This document shows positions 9,330 through 19,014 of a stretch of DNA of 64,000 bases, piece by piece. Below the pieces are notes generated by a model. That model did not search any database, was not told the DNA's origin, and was given only the letters and a program-made list of their open reading frames with translations. The translations under genes were made by a program, and so were the position numbers. This DNA is from Psychrobacter pygoscelis (lineage in GTDB: Bacteria; Pseudomonadota; Gammaproteobacteria; Pseudomonadales; Moraxellaceae): assembly GCF_004335015.1 (NCBI RefSeq), contig NZ_RQRU01000001.1, positions 620,001 through 684,000 of the forward strand, in the 5' to 3' direction. Positions within the stretch are counted from its first letter, which is position 1. Each line of letters begins with the position of its first letter.

Positions 9330-12041
9330 ATGAGCAGCTCCGTCGATACCAGCGCAATGTATAACCCAAAGACCGCCGAAACTACGGCAAACACTAGCGC
9401 AGTTAATAGTGTAGATAGCAGCGCCAGTGTGAATAGCAGCCCTGATAATAATCAGAGTGCGGCTAACAAAGGTGCTGTAAAGCAAGGCAATTTGGTCGTG
9501 ATTGGTAATGGTATGGTCGGTCATCACTTTATTGAAAAGGCCATCGAGCAAGGACTGCATGAGCAATATGATATCCATGTGTTCGCCGAAGAAGACCGCC
9601 CTGCTTATGACCGCGTGTATCTGTCGAGCTACTTTGAGCATCAGGATGCAAGCAAGCTTAATTTGGTCGATCTAGCTACCTATGAAACTGCCAATGTTAA
9701 TCTGCACTTAAATCAGGAAATTGTCGATATTGATTCGGCTAGTAAGACGATTACGACCAAAGCAGGCGAACGGATCGACTACGCTGAGCTGGTACTGGCG
9801 ACGGGGTCGTATCCCTTTGTGCCGCCCATTGAAGGTAAAGACCATCCGCATTGCCATGTGTACCGCACCATTGCTGATTTGGATGAGATACTGGCGATCG
9901 CTGAGCTGCCTAAAGTGAAGAAAGGCGTGGTCGTGGGCGGTGGATTGCTCGGCCTAGAAGCGGCGAAAGCACTGGTTACGCTAGGGCTTGAGACTTATGT
10001 GGTGGAGTTTGCGCCGCAGCTGATGGGCGTTCAGCTAGACCCTGCTGGCGGCGAGATACTAAAGCAGAAAATCGAAGCCCTTGGAGTGACGGTATTAACA
10101 GGTAAAAATACCAAGCAGATCACCCATAACAACAGTGTGCAGAGCGAGGAAGATAACTATCTGACAATGGAGTTCACCGATGACACCTCGCTAGATACCG
10201 ATATGATCGTGTTTAGTGCCGGTATTCGGCCGCAAGATGGCATCATTAAAAACAACCCTGAGTGCGGCATAGAGCTGGGTGGTCGTGGTGGTATCTTGAT
10301 CAATGAGAAGTGCCGCACCAATGCTGAGCATGTCTATGCCATCGGCGAATGTGCAGTGTGGGACAACAAAGTATTTGGCTTGGTTGCCCCCGGCTACAAC
10401 ATGGCGAGTATCTGCGCCGCACAAATCGCAGGCGATACTGAGCAAACCTTTGAAGGTGCGGACATGAGCACCAAGCTCAAACTGATGGGCGTGGAGGTCG
10501 GCAGTATCGGTGACGCGCATGGCAAGACCCCGGGCAGCTTGACCTATCTCTATCAGAACCCGAAAGAAGGCGTGTATAAAAGACTCGTCACTACCGAGGA
10601 CAATAAGAAACTGCTCGGTGCGGTACTGGTTGGCGATACCGAAGACTATAACAACCTATTGCAACTGTTCCTCAATGACATTGAGCTACCCGCTCATCCT
10701 GAAAGCCTGATCTTGCCCAACGTCGAAAAGCCTACGATGGGCATCGAGAACCTACCTGATTCGGCGACGATTTGCTCTTGCTATAACGTCACCAAAGGCG
10801 ATATCTGCGCGGCGGTCGAGGGCGGCGCGTATTCCATGGCTGATCTTAAAGCTTGCACCAGTGCCGGTACGGGCTGTGGTGGTTGCGCCCCAATGGTCAA
10901 AGACACTTTGAGCTATCAGCTAGAGGCCCTAGGCTTTGAGGTCAATAATGACTTATGTGAGCACTTTGCCTACTCGCGCCAAGACTTGTATAGCTTGGTT
11001 CGGGTGCATGAGATTAAAACCTTCGATGAGCTACTAACCAAGCATGGTAGCGGCCGAGGCTGTGAGATTTGCAAGCCAGCTGTCGCGTCCATCTTATCGT
11101 CGTGCTGGAACGATTATGTCCTCAAACCTGAGCTGGCCCCGCTACAAGAAACCAACGATTACTACTTAGGTAACATCCAAAAAGATGGCACTTATTCGGT
11201 CGTACCCCGCGTACCCGGTGGCGAGATTACTGCTGACAAGCTCATCGTCCTCGGTCAAGTCGCCAAAGACTATAACCTTTATACCAAGATTACTGGCGGT
11301 CAGCGCGTCGACCTATTTGGTGCAAGGCTTGAACAATTGCCGGACATTTGGGAGATATTGGTGCAAGCAGGCTTCGAGACGGGGCACGCTTATGGTAAGT
11401 CGCTGCGAACCGTCAAGTCTTGTGTCGGTAATAACTGGTGTCGCTATGGCGTCGATGACAGCGTCGGCCTCGCCCTAAGATTAGAAGATCGCTATAAAGG
11501 CGTACGCTCTCCGCACAAAATCAAGATGGGCGTGTCAGGCTGTACTCGCGAGTGTGCCGAAGCGCAGAGTAAAGACTTCGGTGTCATCGCAACCGAAAAC
11601 GGCTGGAACCTCTTCGTCTGTGGTAACGGCGGCATCACCCCGCGCCATGGCGAACTGTTTGCTACCGATCTCGATACCGAAACGCTGATCAAATATATCG
11701 ACCGCATCATTATGTTCTATATTAAAACGGCAGATAGATTGCAGCGCACCTCTAAATGGCGCGAAAGCTTAGAAGGCGGTCTCGAGTACCTACAATCCGT
11801 CATCATCGACGATAGCTTAGGCCTCGCTCAAGAGCTGGAAGATCAGATGCAGCTGCTCATTGATAACTATGTCTGCGAGTGGAAAGAGACCATCAACGAC
11901 GCTGAGAAACTCAAACGCTTCCGTCATTTCGTCAATAGCGAAAAAGGCGATGACAATGTGGTGTTCGTCGAGGAGCGTGAGCAGATTCGCCCTGCCAAGC
12001 CTGAGGAAAAGGCTGCGATTCAAGTGATTGAGTTGGCCTAA
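9330..12041 (+). CDS. nirB: Nitrite reductase (NAD(P)H) large subunit
   Basis: 903 residues; reduces nitrite to ammonium in the cytoplasm with NAD(P)H. Order of domains: Ser/Asn-rich tail (1-52, unusual in length), FAD site VVIGNGMVGHHF (56-67), NAD site GVVVGGGLLGLEAAKAL, BFD-like [2Fe-2S] domain (ICSCYNVTKGDIC then CTSAGTGCGGCAP), and the siroheme/[4Fe-4S] domain with C698-X5-C704 (SCVGNNWCRYG) and C738-X3-C742 (GCTRECAEAQ). Length and order are typical apart from the tail. nirD follows 334 bp downstream. It works with NasA and NarK encoded divergently at the left of the window. Confidence 0.97.
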   Translation: MSSSVDTSAMYNPKTAETTANTSAVNSVDSSASVNSSPDNNQSAANKGAVKQGNLVVIGNGMVGHHFIEKAIEQGLHEQYDIHVFAEEDRPAYDRVYLSSYFEHQDASKLNLVDLATYETANVNLHLNQEIVDIDSASKTITTKAGERIDYAELVLATGSYPFVPPIEGKDHPHCHVYRTIADLDEILAIAELPKVKKGVVVGGGLLGLEAAKALVTLGLETYVVEFAPQLMGVQLDPAGGEILKQKIEALGVTVLTGKNTKQITHNNSVQSEEDNYLTMEFTDDTSLDTDMIVFSAGIRPQDGIIKNNPECGIELGGRGGILINEKCRTNAEHVYAIGECAVWDNKVFGLVAPGYNMASICAAQIAGDTEQTFEGADMSTKLKLMGVEVGSIGDAHGKTPGSLTYLYQNPKEGVYKRLVTTEDNKKLLGAVLVGDTEDYNNLLQLFLNDIELPAHPESLILPNVEKPTMGIENLPDSATICSCYNVTKGDICAAVEGGAYSMADLKACTSAGTGCGGCAPMVKDTLSYQLEALGFEVNNDLCEHFAYSRQDLYSLVRVHEIKTFDELLTKHGSGRGCEICKPAVASILSSCWNDYVLKPELAPLQETNDYYLGNIQKDGTYSVVPRVPGGEITADKLIVLGQVAKDYNLYTKITGGQRVDLFGARLEQLPDIWEILVQAGFETGHAYGKSLRTVKSCVGNNWCRYGVDDSVGLALRLEDRYKGVRSPHKIKMGVSGCTRECAEAQSKDFGVIATENGWNLFVCGNGGITPRHGELFATDLDTETLIKYIDRIIMFYIKTADRLQRTSKWRESLEGGLEYLQSVIIDDSLGLAQELEDQMQLLIDNYVCEWKETINDAEKLKRFRHFVNSEKGDDNVVFVEEREQIRPAKPEEKAAIQVIELA

Positions 12042-12375
12042 ATCCCTCCCCAGCCCTCCCTTTTCTAAAGGATGAACGAGGATAAGTAAGTGTCCAGTGG
12101 ACGGTTACTCGAAGTGCAAGTCGGAGAGCTGCAATCGTAGTAGCTGGAAAGAAATTTTTCTACGCCAGATAATCGAGTAACCATTACTTTTTAAAGGACA
12201 GGACTTCTCACCATTTCAGAAATTCCCTTTGGAAAGCAGTGCTTCTCACAAATTTAAAATCCTCCTCTTGCGAAGCAGTGCTTCTCACCTTTAAAAAGGG
12301 GGACTTTAAACCGCCTTTAAGGCTGGGAAGCGATTAACAAACGTCATCATAAATACGATAACCAAAGGATAACCT
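12042..12375 (+). repeat. nirB-nirD spacer with an inverted repeat and short direct repeats
   Basis: No gene. GGTTACTCGA (12103-12112) and TCGAGTAACC (12173-12182) are a perfect 10-bp inverted repeat bounding 80 bp. Farther on, GAAAGCAGTGCTTCTCAC and GCGAAGCAGTGCTTCTCAC are direct repeats about 40 bp apart. Such a long, structured spacer within nirBD is uncommon and may be a small inserted repeat unit. AAAGGATAACCT precedes nirD ATG. Confidence 0.6.
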
Positions 12376-12795
12376 ATGACTCAGCAAACCATTTGTAAAT
12401 TAGATGATATTATCCCCGAAGCAGGCGTTTGCGCCTTAATCAGCACGGAAGCTGGTGACAAGCAAGTCGCTGTCTTTCGCACCAAAAAAGATGAACTGTT
12501 TGCCATAGATAACTTCGACCCTTTTAGCAATGCCAACGTCCTATCTCGTGGGTTAATCGGTGGCACGGTTGTGACGAACGAAGATGGTGTTGAAACAGAC
12601 ATCTTGTACGTGGCATCCCCTATTTACAAGCAGCGTTTTAACTTGGCCACTGGCCAATGCTTGGATGATGAGAGCGTTAAATTAGAGGCTTATGAGGTAA
12701 GTTTGGATGGAGATGCGGTGATGGTTGGCAGTGTGATCGAGAGTGAGGTTGAGCCTACTGAGACCATTAAGACCGCAGAAACTACTGAAGCGTAA
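12376..12795 (+). CDS. nirD: Nitrite reductase (NAD(P)H) small subunit
   Basis: 139 residues. Rieske-like fold of the NirD family: GVCALISTEAGDKQVAVFRTKKDELFAIDN, later GTVVTNEDG and SPIYKQRFNLATGQCLDD. Like other NirD proteins it lacks the full Cys-His cluster ligands of true Rieske proteins. Partner of NirB. It carries an acidic, Thr-rich tail after residue 115. A stem-loop terminator follows. Confidence 0.93.
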   Translation: MTQQTICKLDDIIPEAGVCALISTEAGDKQVAVFRTKKDELFAIDNFDPFSNANVLSRGLIGGTVVTNEDGVETDILYVASPIYKQRFNLATGQCLDDESVKLEAYEVSLDGDAVMVGSVIESEVEPTETIKTAETTEA

Positions 12796-12838
12796 TCGTT
12801 ATTGGATATATTATTCTCTACACAACCATTATGCCAAA

Positions 12839-12871
12839 GGCCATTTAACTTAGCGTTAGATGGCTTTTTTA
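12839..12871 (+). terminator. Terminator after nirD
   Basis: GGCCATTTAAC, loop TTAGC, GTTAGATGGC followed by six T residues. One C/T difference in the stem gives a G-U pair. It ends nirBD before the convergent ypeA. Confidence 0.8.
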
Positions 12872-12940
12872 AATGAAAATGGCTAATCTCTGTATAAGAT
12901 ACGGTGAATAAAGCTACTAAACTCCGCAAGCTGATACCCT

Positions 12941-13363
12941 TTAGTCCTTATCAGCTATTAATCTTTTACCCAGACTTACGACGTCATCAGACGCATAATC
13001 CAGCTTTCGGTAGAACTCTAAAACCTTATCATTGCTAGAGCGCACCACGATATTGAGCTTTGGGCAGCCTAACTTAATAAGCCTGTCTTCAATTTCACTC
13101 ATAAGCTGCTTACCGATACCCCTTGCTTGATAGTCTGGTGACACCGCTAAGTAATAGACAGAGCCGCGATGACCATCGTACCCTGCCATCGCGGAGGCGA
13201 TCACCTGTTCCTTATCTTCAGCCACTAGAAACAACTCAGGTTGAAACGCCATTTTCCTTGAAATGTCTTTGTCAGGGTCATTCCAAGGTCGCGTTAGGTC
13301 GCAGTCTTGCCAGAGTTGAATGATGGCTTGTCTGTCGGGCTCTTTGAAGGGTCTTATTGTCAT
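12941..13363 (-). CDS. ypeA: GNAT acetyltransferase, YpeA type
   Basis: 140 residues. MTIRPFKEPDRQAIIQLWQD, TRPWNDPDKDISRKM, the acetyl-CoA motif YLAVSPDYQARGIGKQLM (Q/RxxGxG) and the ending VSLGKRL match the YpeA family closely as I recall it. The family is an N-acetyltransferase of unknown substrate. Single gene, convergent with nirD. Confidence 0.85.
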   Translation of the reverse strand: MTIRPFKEPDRQAIIQLWQDCDLTRPWNDPDKDISRKMAFQPELFLVAEDKEQVIASAMAGYDGHRGSVYYLAVSPDYQARGIGKQLMSEIEDRLIKLGCPKLNIVVRSSNDKVLEFYRKLDYASDDVVSLGKRLIADKD

Positions 13364-13473
13364 GGTTTTATTTTAGGGACCTTACTTAACAATGTTAGCT
13401 CAATTATTCATGGTTTTATAATACTGGTAGAATTAATTTTATGTGTTTTGCAAAGTTGATACCTAATGAACCA

Positions 13474-14619
13474 CTAATACATCACACTCATCATCTGCCC
13501 CAAGCGCATTGCTGCCGCGAGATTGGCTGCCGTCGTCTCGATATTGTCATAGGCATTCTCTAATACCTGTTGGATAGGTTCTATCTTTTGGATACTGGGC
13601 ATGACTACCTCAAACTGGGTGGTTTGCGCCCGGTTCAACCCATCGACACTGCCGCAAATCGCCATGACTGGGACGCCATGTTGACGGGCTATTTGACTAA
13701 TCCCGCCCGCGACCTTACCCATAGCGGTTTGTGTATCAAGCTTACCCTCACCCGTTATCACTAAATCAGCATTGGCAATATGCTCGGATAATTTAAGCGT
13801 TTCGGCTACGGTAGTAAAACCAGATTGTAGCTGCGCTGCGCAAAAACGCATTAAAGCAAAGCCCAATCCACCTGCTGCTCCAGCTCCTGCTATATTTTGG
13901 CAATCATCAAATCCTTGCTGCTGACACACTTGCGCAAAGTTATTTAATGCTTTATCAAGCTGCGCTACCTGCTCAAGACTTGCCCCTTTTTGTGGTCCAA
14001 AAACAGCGCTAGCGCCCAGCTCACCGCATAACGGATTGGTGACATCACAAGCAACTTCAAAGACCGCATTAGTAACGCCTGGGCTCAAGTCCGAGGTGTC
14101 TATTCGCGTTAGCTTAGCCAGCTCTGCACCGCCTTGGCTTAGTAAGTTACCTTGTGCATCATAAAACTTAACGCCTAAAGCACTTAGCATTCCTAGCCCA
14201 GCATCATTGGTAGCGCTACCACCCAAACCAATGATAATACGCTTTGCCCCTTCCGCTAAAGCATCGGCAACCAACTCGCCTACCCCATAGCTGCTAGTCG
14301 CTAAAGGATTTCTCTCTTCAGTAGTTAATAAATGCAGACCGCTAGCTCGCGCCATCTCAATCACAGCCGTACCTTCAGCTAATAGCAAATATTTAGCTTT
14401 AATCAGACGCATCAACGGGTCATGAACGGTAATTTCTTTCCAGCGCCCATCCAAAGCATAGGACAGCACATCAGAAGTCCCTTCTCCACCATCCGCCATC
14501 GGTAGCAATGTGTAGTCTGCATCGGCGAACACTTGACGAAACCCCGACTGGATAGCTTGGCAAACTTCGATGGCTTCTAGGCTCTCTTTGAAGGAGTCAG
14601 GGGCTATTAATATCTTCAT
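13474..14619 (-). CDS. Glycerate kinase
   Basis: 381 residues, full length for the GarK/GlxK family. MKILIAPDSFKESLEAIEVCQAI, MADGGEGTSDVL, GLGGSATNDAGLGML, GAAGGLGFAL and ITGEGKLDTQTAMGK are family motifs. Phosphorylates D-glycerate to a phosphoglycerate. It lies 42 bp downstream of a GntP-family permease gene on the same strand, so the pair is probably one operon for uptake and use of glycerate or a related sugar acid. Which phosphoglycerate is made cannot be read from sequence alone. Confidence 0.93.
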   Translation of the reverse strand: MKILIAPDSFKESLEAIEVCQAIQSGFRQVFADADYTLLPMADGGEGTSDVLSYALDGRWKEITVHDPLMRLIKAKYLLLAEGTAVIEMARASGLHLLTTEERNPLATSSYGVGELVADALAEGAKRIIIGLGGSATNDAGLGMLSALGVKFYDAQGNLLSQGGAELAKLTRIDTSDLSPGVTNAVFEVACDVTNPLCGELGASAVFGPQKGASLEQVAQLDKALNNFAQVCQQQGFDDCQNIAGAGAAGGLGFALMRFCAAQLQSGFTTVAETLKLSEHIANADLVITGEGKLDTQTAMGKVAGGISQIARQHGVPVMAICGSVDGLNRAQTTQFEVVMPSIQKIEPIQQVLENAYDNIETTAANLAAAMRLGQMMSVMY

Positions 14620-14661
14620 AAAATACTCTTTTGATCTAAGGCTATTGAAGTCATGAAAGGA

Positions 14662-16026
14662 TTAGATAAATACTAGCGTAAGCAACCAAATAAAGATAAT
14701 ACTGGTCACACCCTGAATCCCAGTCGCTACCGAGTGCGCTTTATAAGCTTGCGCTACGCTCATACGGCTAAACTGACTGACAATCCAAAAGAAGCTGTCA
14801 TTGGCATGCGAGATGGTCATCGCGCCAGCACCAATGGCCATCACACAAAATACTCGACCAAGCTCACTATCTAGCCCAATTTGACCCAATAAAGGCGCTA
14901 CCATCGCTGAGGTCGTCACCAAAGCCACAGTGGTAGAACCTTGCGCCGTTTTTAGCGCAGCAGAAACAATAAAGGGCATAAAGATACCTAGCCCTAACGC
15001 TGATAAGGTCGTGCCTAAATAATCACCTATAGGAGTTGCTTTGAGCATTGCACCGAAGGCACCCCCTGCTCCTGTAATCAATAGAATTGGCGCGGCCACA
15101 ACTAACCCTTGCGAGATAGCATCGCTAATCTGCTGGGTTTTATCTTTGCTACCTTTATCAATTAATAGGAATGCCAAAAACAGACCGATAAGTAGCGCTG
15201 TCAACGGGTTACCTATAAATACCACTATGTCGACTAGCCTACCCTCACCAAAAGGTGCACTGGGTAGATTAGCTAGAGAGGAGAGGCAAATTAATAAGAT
15301 AGGCACCACGATAGGCAAAAAAGCCATAGTCGCTGACGGCAACTTAGCATAATCTTCGCGGCCCTTTATATTTTCAGGCATAGCAGCGGCCAGCTTCTCT
15401 GCCTCATCTTCATTATCGGGAGCAATGCTCAAAAAGCGGTTAGACCAGAACCAGCCAGCCAAGACTGCCACAATGGTCACGACCAGACCGACCATAATAA
15501 CCAGTCCTAAATTCGACTCTAAGCCAAGATTACCTGCTGCTGCAATAGGACCTGGCGTCGGTGGTACAAAGGTATGGGTGGCATAGAGTCCGGTCGCAAG
15601 AGCGATACTCATCGCCACGCTAGAGACCTGCATGCGCTTGGCCATAGACTCTTTTAACGAATTCAAGATGATAAAACCAGAATCACAAAAGACAGGTACG
15701 GAGACCACCATCCCCACGATTGACATGGTCAAGGTAGGAAAGCGTTTGCCTAATACCTTGATAACGGTCTCTGCCATGACAATCGCAGCGCCCGTTTTTT
15801 CTAAAATAAGTCCAATAATAGTGCCGAATACAATGACCAGACCGATATAACCTAAAATTCCGCCAAAGCCATCTGATATGGTCTTGGCTACAGTATCTAA
15901 CGGCACTTGATAGAATAACGCTACCAAAAAGGCAGATAGTATTAGCACCAAAAACGGATGCCACTTTAGTTTTGCTGTGGCAAAAATAATAAAAAGAATG
16001 GTTAATACAAGCCAAAATACTATCAT
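14662..16026 (-). CDS. GntP-family sugar-acid permease (gluconate/glycerate type)
   Basis: 454 residues, about 12 hydrophobic segments. Family motifs: GFGGILGYIGLVIVFGTIIGLILEKTGAA, VFCDSGFIIL, THTFVPPTPGPIAAAGNLG, and SHANDSFFWIV near the C-terminus. It is a proton symporter of the gluconate family. Pairing with glycerate kinase (42 bp downstream) suggests glycerate or a precursor is the substrate. First gene of that operon. Confidence 0.9.
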   Translation of the reverse strand: MIVFWLVLTILFIIFATAKLKWHPFLVLILSAFLVALFYQVPLDTVAKTISDGFGGILGYIGLVIVFGTIIGLILEKTGAAIVMAETVIKVLGKRFPTLTMSIVGMVVSVPVFCDSGFIILNSLKESMAKRMQVSSVAMSIALATGLYATHTFVPPTPGPIAAAGNLGLESNLGLVIMVGLVVTIVAVLAGWFWSNRFLSIAPDNEDEAEKLAAAMPENIKGREDYAKLPSATMAFLPIVVPILLICLSSLANLPSAPFGEGRLVDIVVFIGNPLTALLIGLFLAFLLIDKGSKDKTQQISDAISQGLVVAAPILLITGAGGAFGAMLKATPIGDYLGTTLSALGLGIFMPFIVSAALKTAQGSTTVALVTTSAMVAPLLGQIGLDSELGRVFCVMAIGAGAMTISHANDSFFWIVSQFSRMSVAQAYKAHSVATGIQGVTSIIFIWLLTLVFI

Positions 16027-16690
16027 TACTACCTCTATAACGTTAACGTCTTATCCAAAATATAGGACATGATTAGAATTCGATCACGCCTCTGACAGAG
16101 ACTTTTGTGAATTCTAAAAAGCCTCTAATTAGATACCAATAAATTCGATACAGGCTTATCTGTGCCACTGGAAATTTTTCACTGCTGATTTTATGCTAAC
16201 GCATACCCAAAAGGAATGTCAGGACTGCAAAAATTCTCTCCGTCGCATGGTATCAATATTAAAGAGAGCCACCTACATCAATGCTGACGCTCTAATAAGA
16301 CTCTGTAATTTGCCAATTCTATAACAAATACTGACAGTTGATAGATAATATTTATTAAAAGGAGCTGAGTAGAGAGGTAGCTGTTAACTTTATAGCATTT
16401 AACCTAAACGCTATCCGCGGTATATGAGTAATCCTTTAGTGGTATGACAACTGGTCTATATTGGCGTAGACTCTTACCAGTAAGTTTTTTATTCTCAGAT
16501 ATTGTTAATCTGTATAGTCAATCCGCTATTAGTCCAGTACAGCAAACGGGTGACGGATAATACCTTTTAATTAAGTCGATGATACAACGATTCTTGGCAG
16601 ATGGTGACTACTGAAACACAAGCCCGTTAACCGCTTCTTGGTAGTCCAGTCCTATTCTTTTATTTTCTGACAGAACAATAAGAGTCAACT
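16027..16690. other. Intergenic region between divergent gntP and ubiM-like genes
   Basis: About 660 bp with no convincing gene. TATAGTCAATCC occurs at 16513, identical to the end of the 137-bp element, but the rest does not match, so it is at most a fragment. It should contain two divergent promoters; none could be placed firmly. Confidence 0.5.
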
Positions 16691-18007
16691 ATGAATACAG
16701 CCAATCCAACTACTTCTACTACCAGTCCTACGCCAACAAGCAATCCTATCGATACTCAATCTCTCAATACTCATTCTAGCAATACCCAAGCCAACCATGC
16801 TCAATCGAGCCATACCCAATATACCGATATCATTATCGTAGGGGCAGGCCCTATTGGACTAAGTATGTGTCAAGCCTTAAAAAATACTGGACTACGTGTA
16901 CATTTGTTAGAAAAACAGTCGCAAGAGGCCATCGCTCATCCTCAATATGATGGTCGTGAGATTGCTATTACCCATCGTACTAAAGGCTTCATGAAGCGAC
17001 TAGAGCAATGGCGCGAGCTGGATAAAGACCGTATTCACCACCTCAAGCGTGCTGAAGTCTACAACGGTCAGTCTCTATTTGCATTAGGCTTTGACAAACC
17101 TGATCGGGTCCGTGGCCGACCTATTGAGACTTTAGGCTATCTTTTGGCCAATAGCGCTATTCGTCAGGCCGCGTACAATGCATTACTGCCCGAATTACAG
17201 CATCCAAGCTACCTAACTGCGGAATTTGGACAAACTATTCAGAAGATCAGCAGTCATGCCGATTATGCTGAAGTGCAACTTGCAGAGGATCGAGCGATAC
17301 AAGGCAAGCTACTATTAGCCGCAGACTCTCGAGTGTCGTTTGTACGAAAGGCCTTAGGCATTAGCGCGGATATGCAAGACTTTGGCCGTACCGTACTGGT
17401 ATTTCGCTGTCGCCATACTATGACTAACCATCTCACGGCTCATGAAGGATTCTACTATGGCAAGACCTTAGCCGTATTGCCGCTAGGGGAGTTTGAGTCG
17501 TCGATGGTCATTACTATTGCCAATAACAAAGTGACGACGCTTAAAAATCTATCCAACCAAGCCTTAGCACTTGAGCTGAGCCAATGGCTGGGTGGCCGCT
17601 TGGGTGAGATAACGATAACTAGTGAGATATTTAGCTATCCACTACTCGGCGTGCATGCCAACACTTTTTATGCTCAGCGTAGTGCGCTTATTGGTGATGC
17701 CGCAGTGGGCATGCATCCTGTCACCGCTCATGGTTACAACCTTGGCATGGAGAGTGTTGAGATACTCAGCCGACTGATCCACAAGGCTGCCATGCGTGGT
17801 CAAGATATTGGCAAGACCAGTCTACTGCGGCAGTATCACCGTAAGCACAGCCTGAAAACTCGTCCTATGTACCACGGCACCAATGCTCTGGTGAAGCTTT
17901 ATACAGATGATCGCCCGCCTGCCAAAGTTGCTCGCCATATCGGTCTTAGAGTGAGTAATATCTTAACGCCAGTGAAAAAAGTGATTACGGCGCAGCTGAC
18001 AGGATAA
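16691..18007 (+). CDS. ubiM: FAD-dependent monooxygenase, UbiM-like ubiquinone hydroxylase
   Basis: 438 residues. After a Ser/Thr/Asn-rich tail (1-44) the FAD motif DIIIVGAGPIGLSMC appears, then YDGREIAITHRTKGFM and RPIETLGYLLANSAIRQAAY, and the second FAD motif ALIGDAAVGMHPVTAHGYNLG. This is the UbiH/F/I/M aromatic hydroxylase class. The DGREIA-ITHR and RPIETLGYL wording fits UbiM (5-demethoxyubiquinol-8 5-hydroxylase) best from memory; UbiH or UbiF-type activity is possible. Single gene with a terminator downstream. Confidence 0.75.
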   Translation: MNTANPTTSTTSPTPTSNPIDTQSLNTHSSNTQANHAQSSHTQYTDIIIVGAGPIGLSMCQALKNTGLRVHLLEKQSQEAIAHPQYDGREIAITHRTKGFMKRLEQWRELDKDRIHHLKRAEVYNGQSLFALGFDKPDRVRGRPIETLGYLLANSAIRQAAYNALLPELQHPSYLTAEFGQTIQKISSHADYAEVQLAEDRAIQGKLLLAADSRVSFVRKALGISADMQDFGRTVLVFRCRHTMTNHLTAHEGFYYGKTLAVLPLGEFESSMVITIANNKVTTLKNLSNQALALELSQWLGGRLGEITITSEIFSYPLLGVHANTFYAQRSALIGDAAVGMHPVTAHGYNLGMESVEILSRLIHKAAMRGQDIGKTSLLRQYHRKHSLKTRPMYHGTNALVKLYTDDRPPAKVARHIGLRVSNILTPVKKVITAQLTG

Positions 18008-18036
18008 AAGCAAAAGTTGACCTTTTTACACGTATA

Positions 18037-18070
18037 AAAAAACCAGAAACCTGATGATTTCTGGTTTTTA
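18037..18070 (+). terminator. Terminator between convergent ubiM-like gene and sco
   Basis: AAACCAGAAA, short loop, TTTCTGGTTT with A-rich left and T-rich right flanks, so it can act in both directions. Confidence 0.8.
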
Positions 18071-18121
18071 TTTATTATAAATTAGCTTGCAAAGCCTTAG
18101 ATAAACCTTGGCAGCATAACA

Positions 18122-18931
18122 TCAGTCACTATGCGAGTTTAGATACTCGATCAGTGGCTTAATGCCAGAGTCAGAAACTCCCACGCCTTGAGCAACCAAA
18201 CGTCCCTCTTTATCCAGCACTGATATTAGGTTCGAGTGGTTAATATCGCCATTATCAGCGAACTTATATTTGATATTGAGAGTATTGGCTAGCATCCGCG
18301 TCGAAGCGTCATCACTACGAATCAAACGCCAGTTATCACCTAAATCATTATGTGCAGCATAGTTTGCCATCACTTCGGGGGTATCGCGCTTGGTATCTAA
18401 CGTCGCGAGTAAAAACTGCGTTTGCGCGCGCGCCTCAGGGGTCATCTCATCATACATTTGCTTCATGGAGCGTACTAAGATAGGACAAGTATGCTGACAG
18501 CTGGTATAGGCCATTGCCACGACTTGATTCTTACCTTTTAACTCATCCAAAGAGAGCGCCTGACCATTTTGGTCTAGCCAGTCGCCTCCTATCTGATAGA
18601 TAGAATAGTCTTGCCCCAATGCTTCAGCAGGCTCAGTAGGATTCATATCATTATGAGCCATTGCAGCATGATCAGACCCCGACTGGTGGTGATCCATACC
18701 ATCTTGATGCATCTGCGTGCTAGCGGTGTCTTGAGTGACGGCTTCAGTCTGCTCACCCGCCGCTTGATCGTTTGTTTGCGGACCATTTGCTGATGGATTA
18801 CAGCCTAGTAGCATCAGACACAGACTGCTACTGACAGCCATTTTAAGAAGATTAATCGGTGTCGCAATCGAGGTAGAATGATGGGTGGCTTGGTAAGAAT
18901 GTGGTGATGAAGCGCGCGGTATGAAGGTCAT
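18122..18931 (-). CDS. SCO1/SenC/PrrC-family copper chaperone, lipoprotein
   Basis: 269 residues. A lipobox-like LCLMLLGC near residue 44 predicts a membrane-anchored periplasmic protein. A His/Met/Asp-rich linker (residues about 65-105) may bind copper. The thioredoxin fold carries the copper-binding SCQHTCP and a later His in DINHSNL. SCO proteins deliver copper to cytochrome oxidase Cu-A, and some relatives serve other copper enzymes. Two genes downstream of nirK on the same strand, it may help load the copper nitrite reductase; this is inference. Confidence 0.88.
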   Translation of the reverse strand: MTFIPRASSPHSYQATHHSTSIATPINLLKMAVSSSLCLMLLGCNPSANGPQTNDQAAGEQTEAVTQDTASTQMHQDGMDHHQSGSDHAAMAHNDMNPTEPAEALGQDYSIYQIGGDWLDQNGQALSLDELKGKNQVVAMAYTSCQHTCPILVRSMKQMYDEMTPEARAQTQFLLATLDTKRDTPEVMANYAAHNDLGDNWRLIRSDDASTRMLANTLNIKYKFADNGDINHSNLISVLDKEGRLVAQGVGVSDSGIKPLIEYLNSHSD

Positions 18932-19014
18932 AAAATATCCTTAAATCATGTGCAAAAACTCTGCGAATCGAAGCCAGAAATATAGGGTTATTGTTCAATA
19001 AACAAAATCTTTAC

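Noticed and set aside
16501..16560. Possible sixth copy of the 137-bp element (TATAGTCAATCC at 16513)
   Set aside because: Only the 12-bp end matches; interior and right end do not follow.
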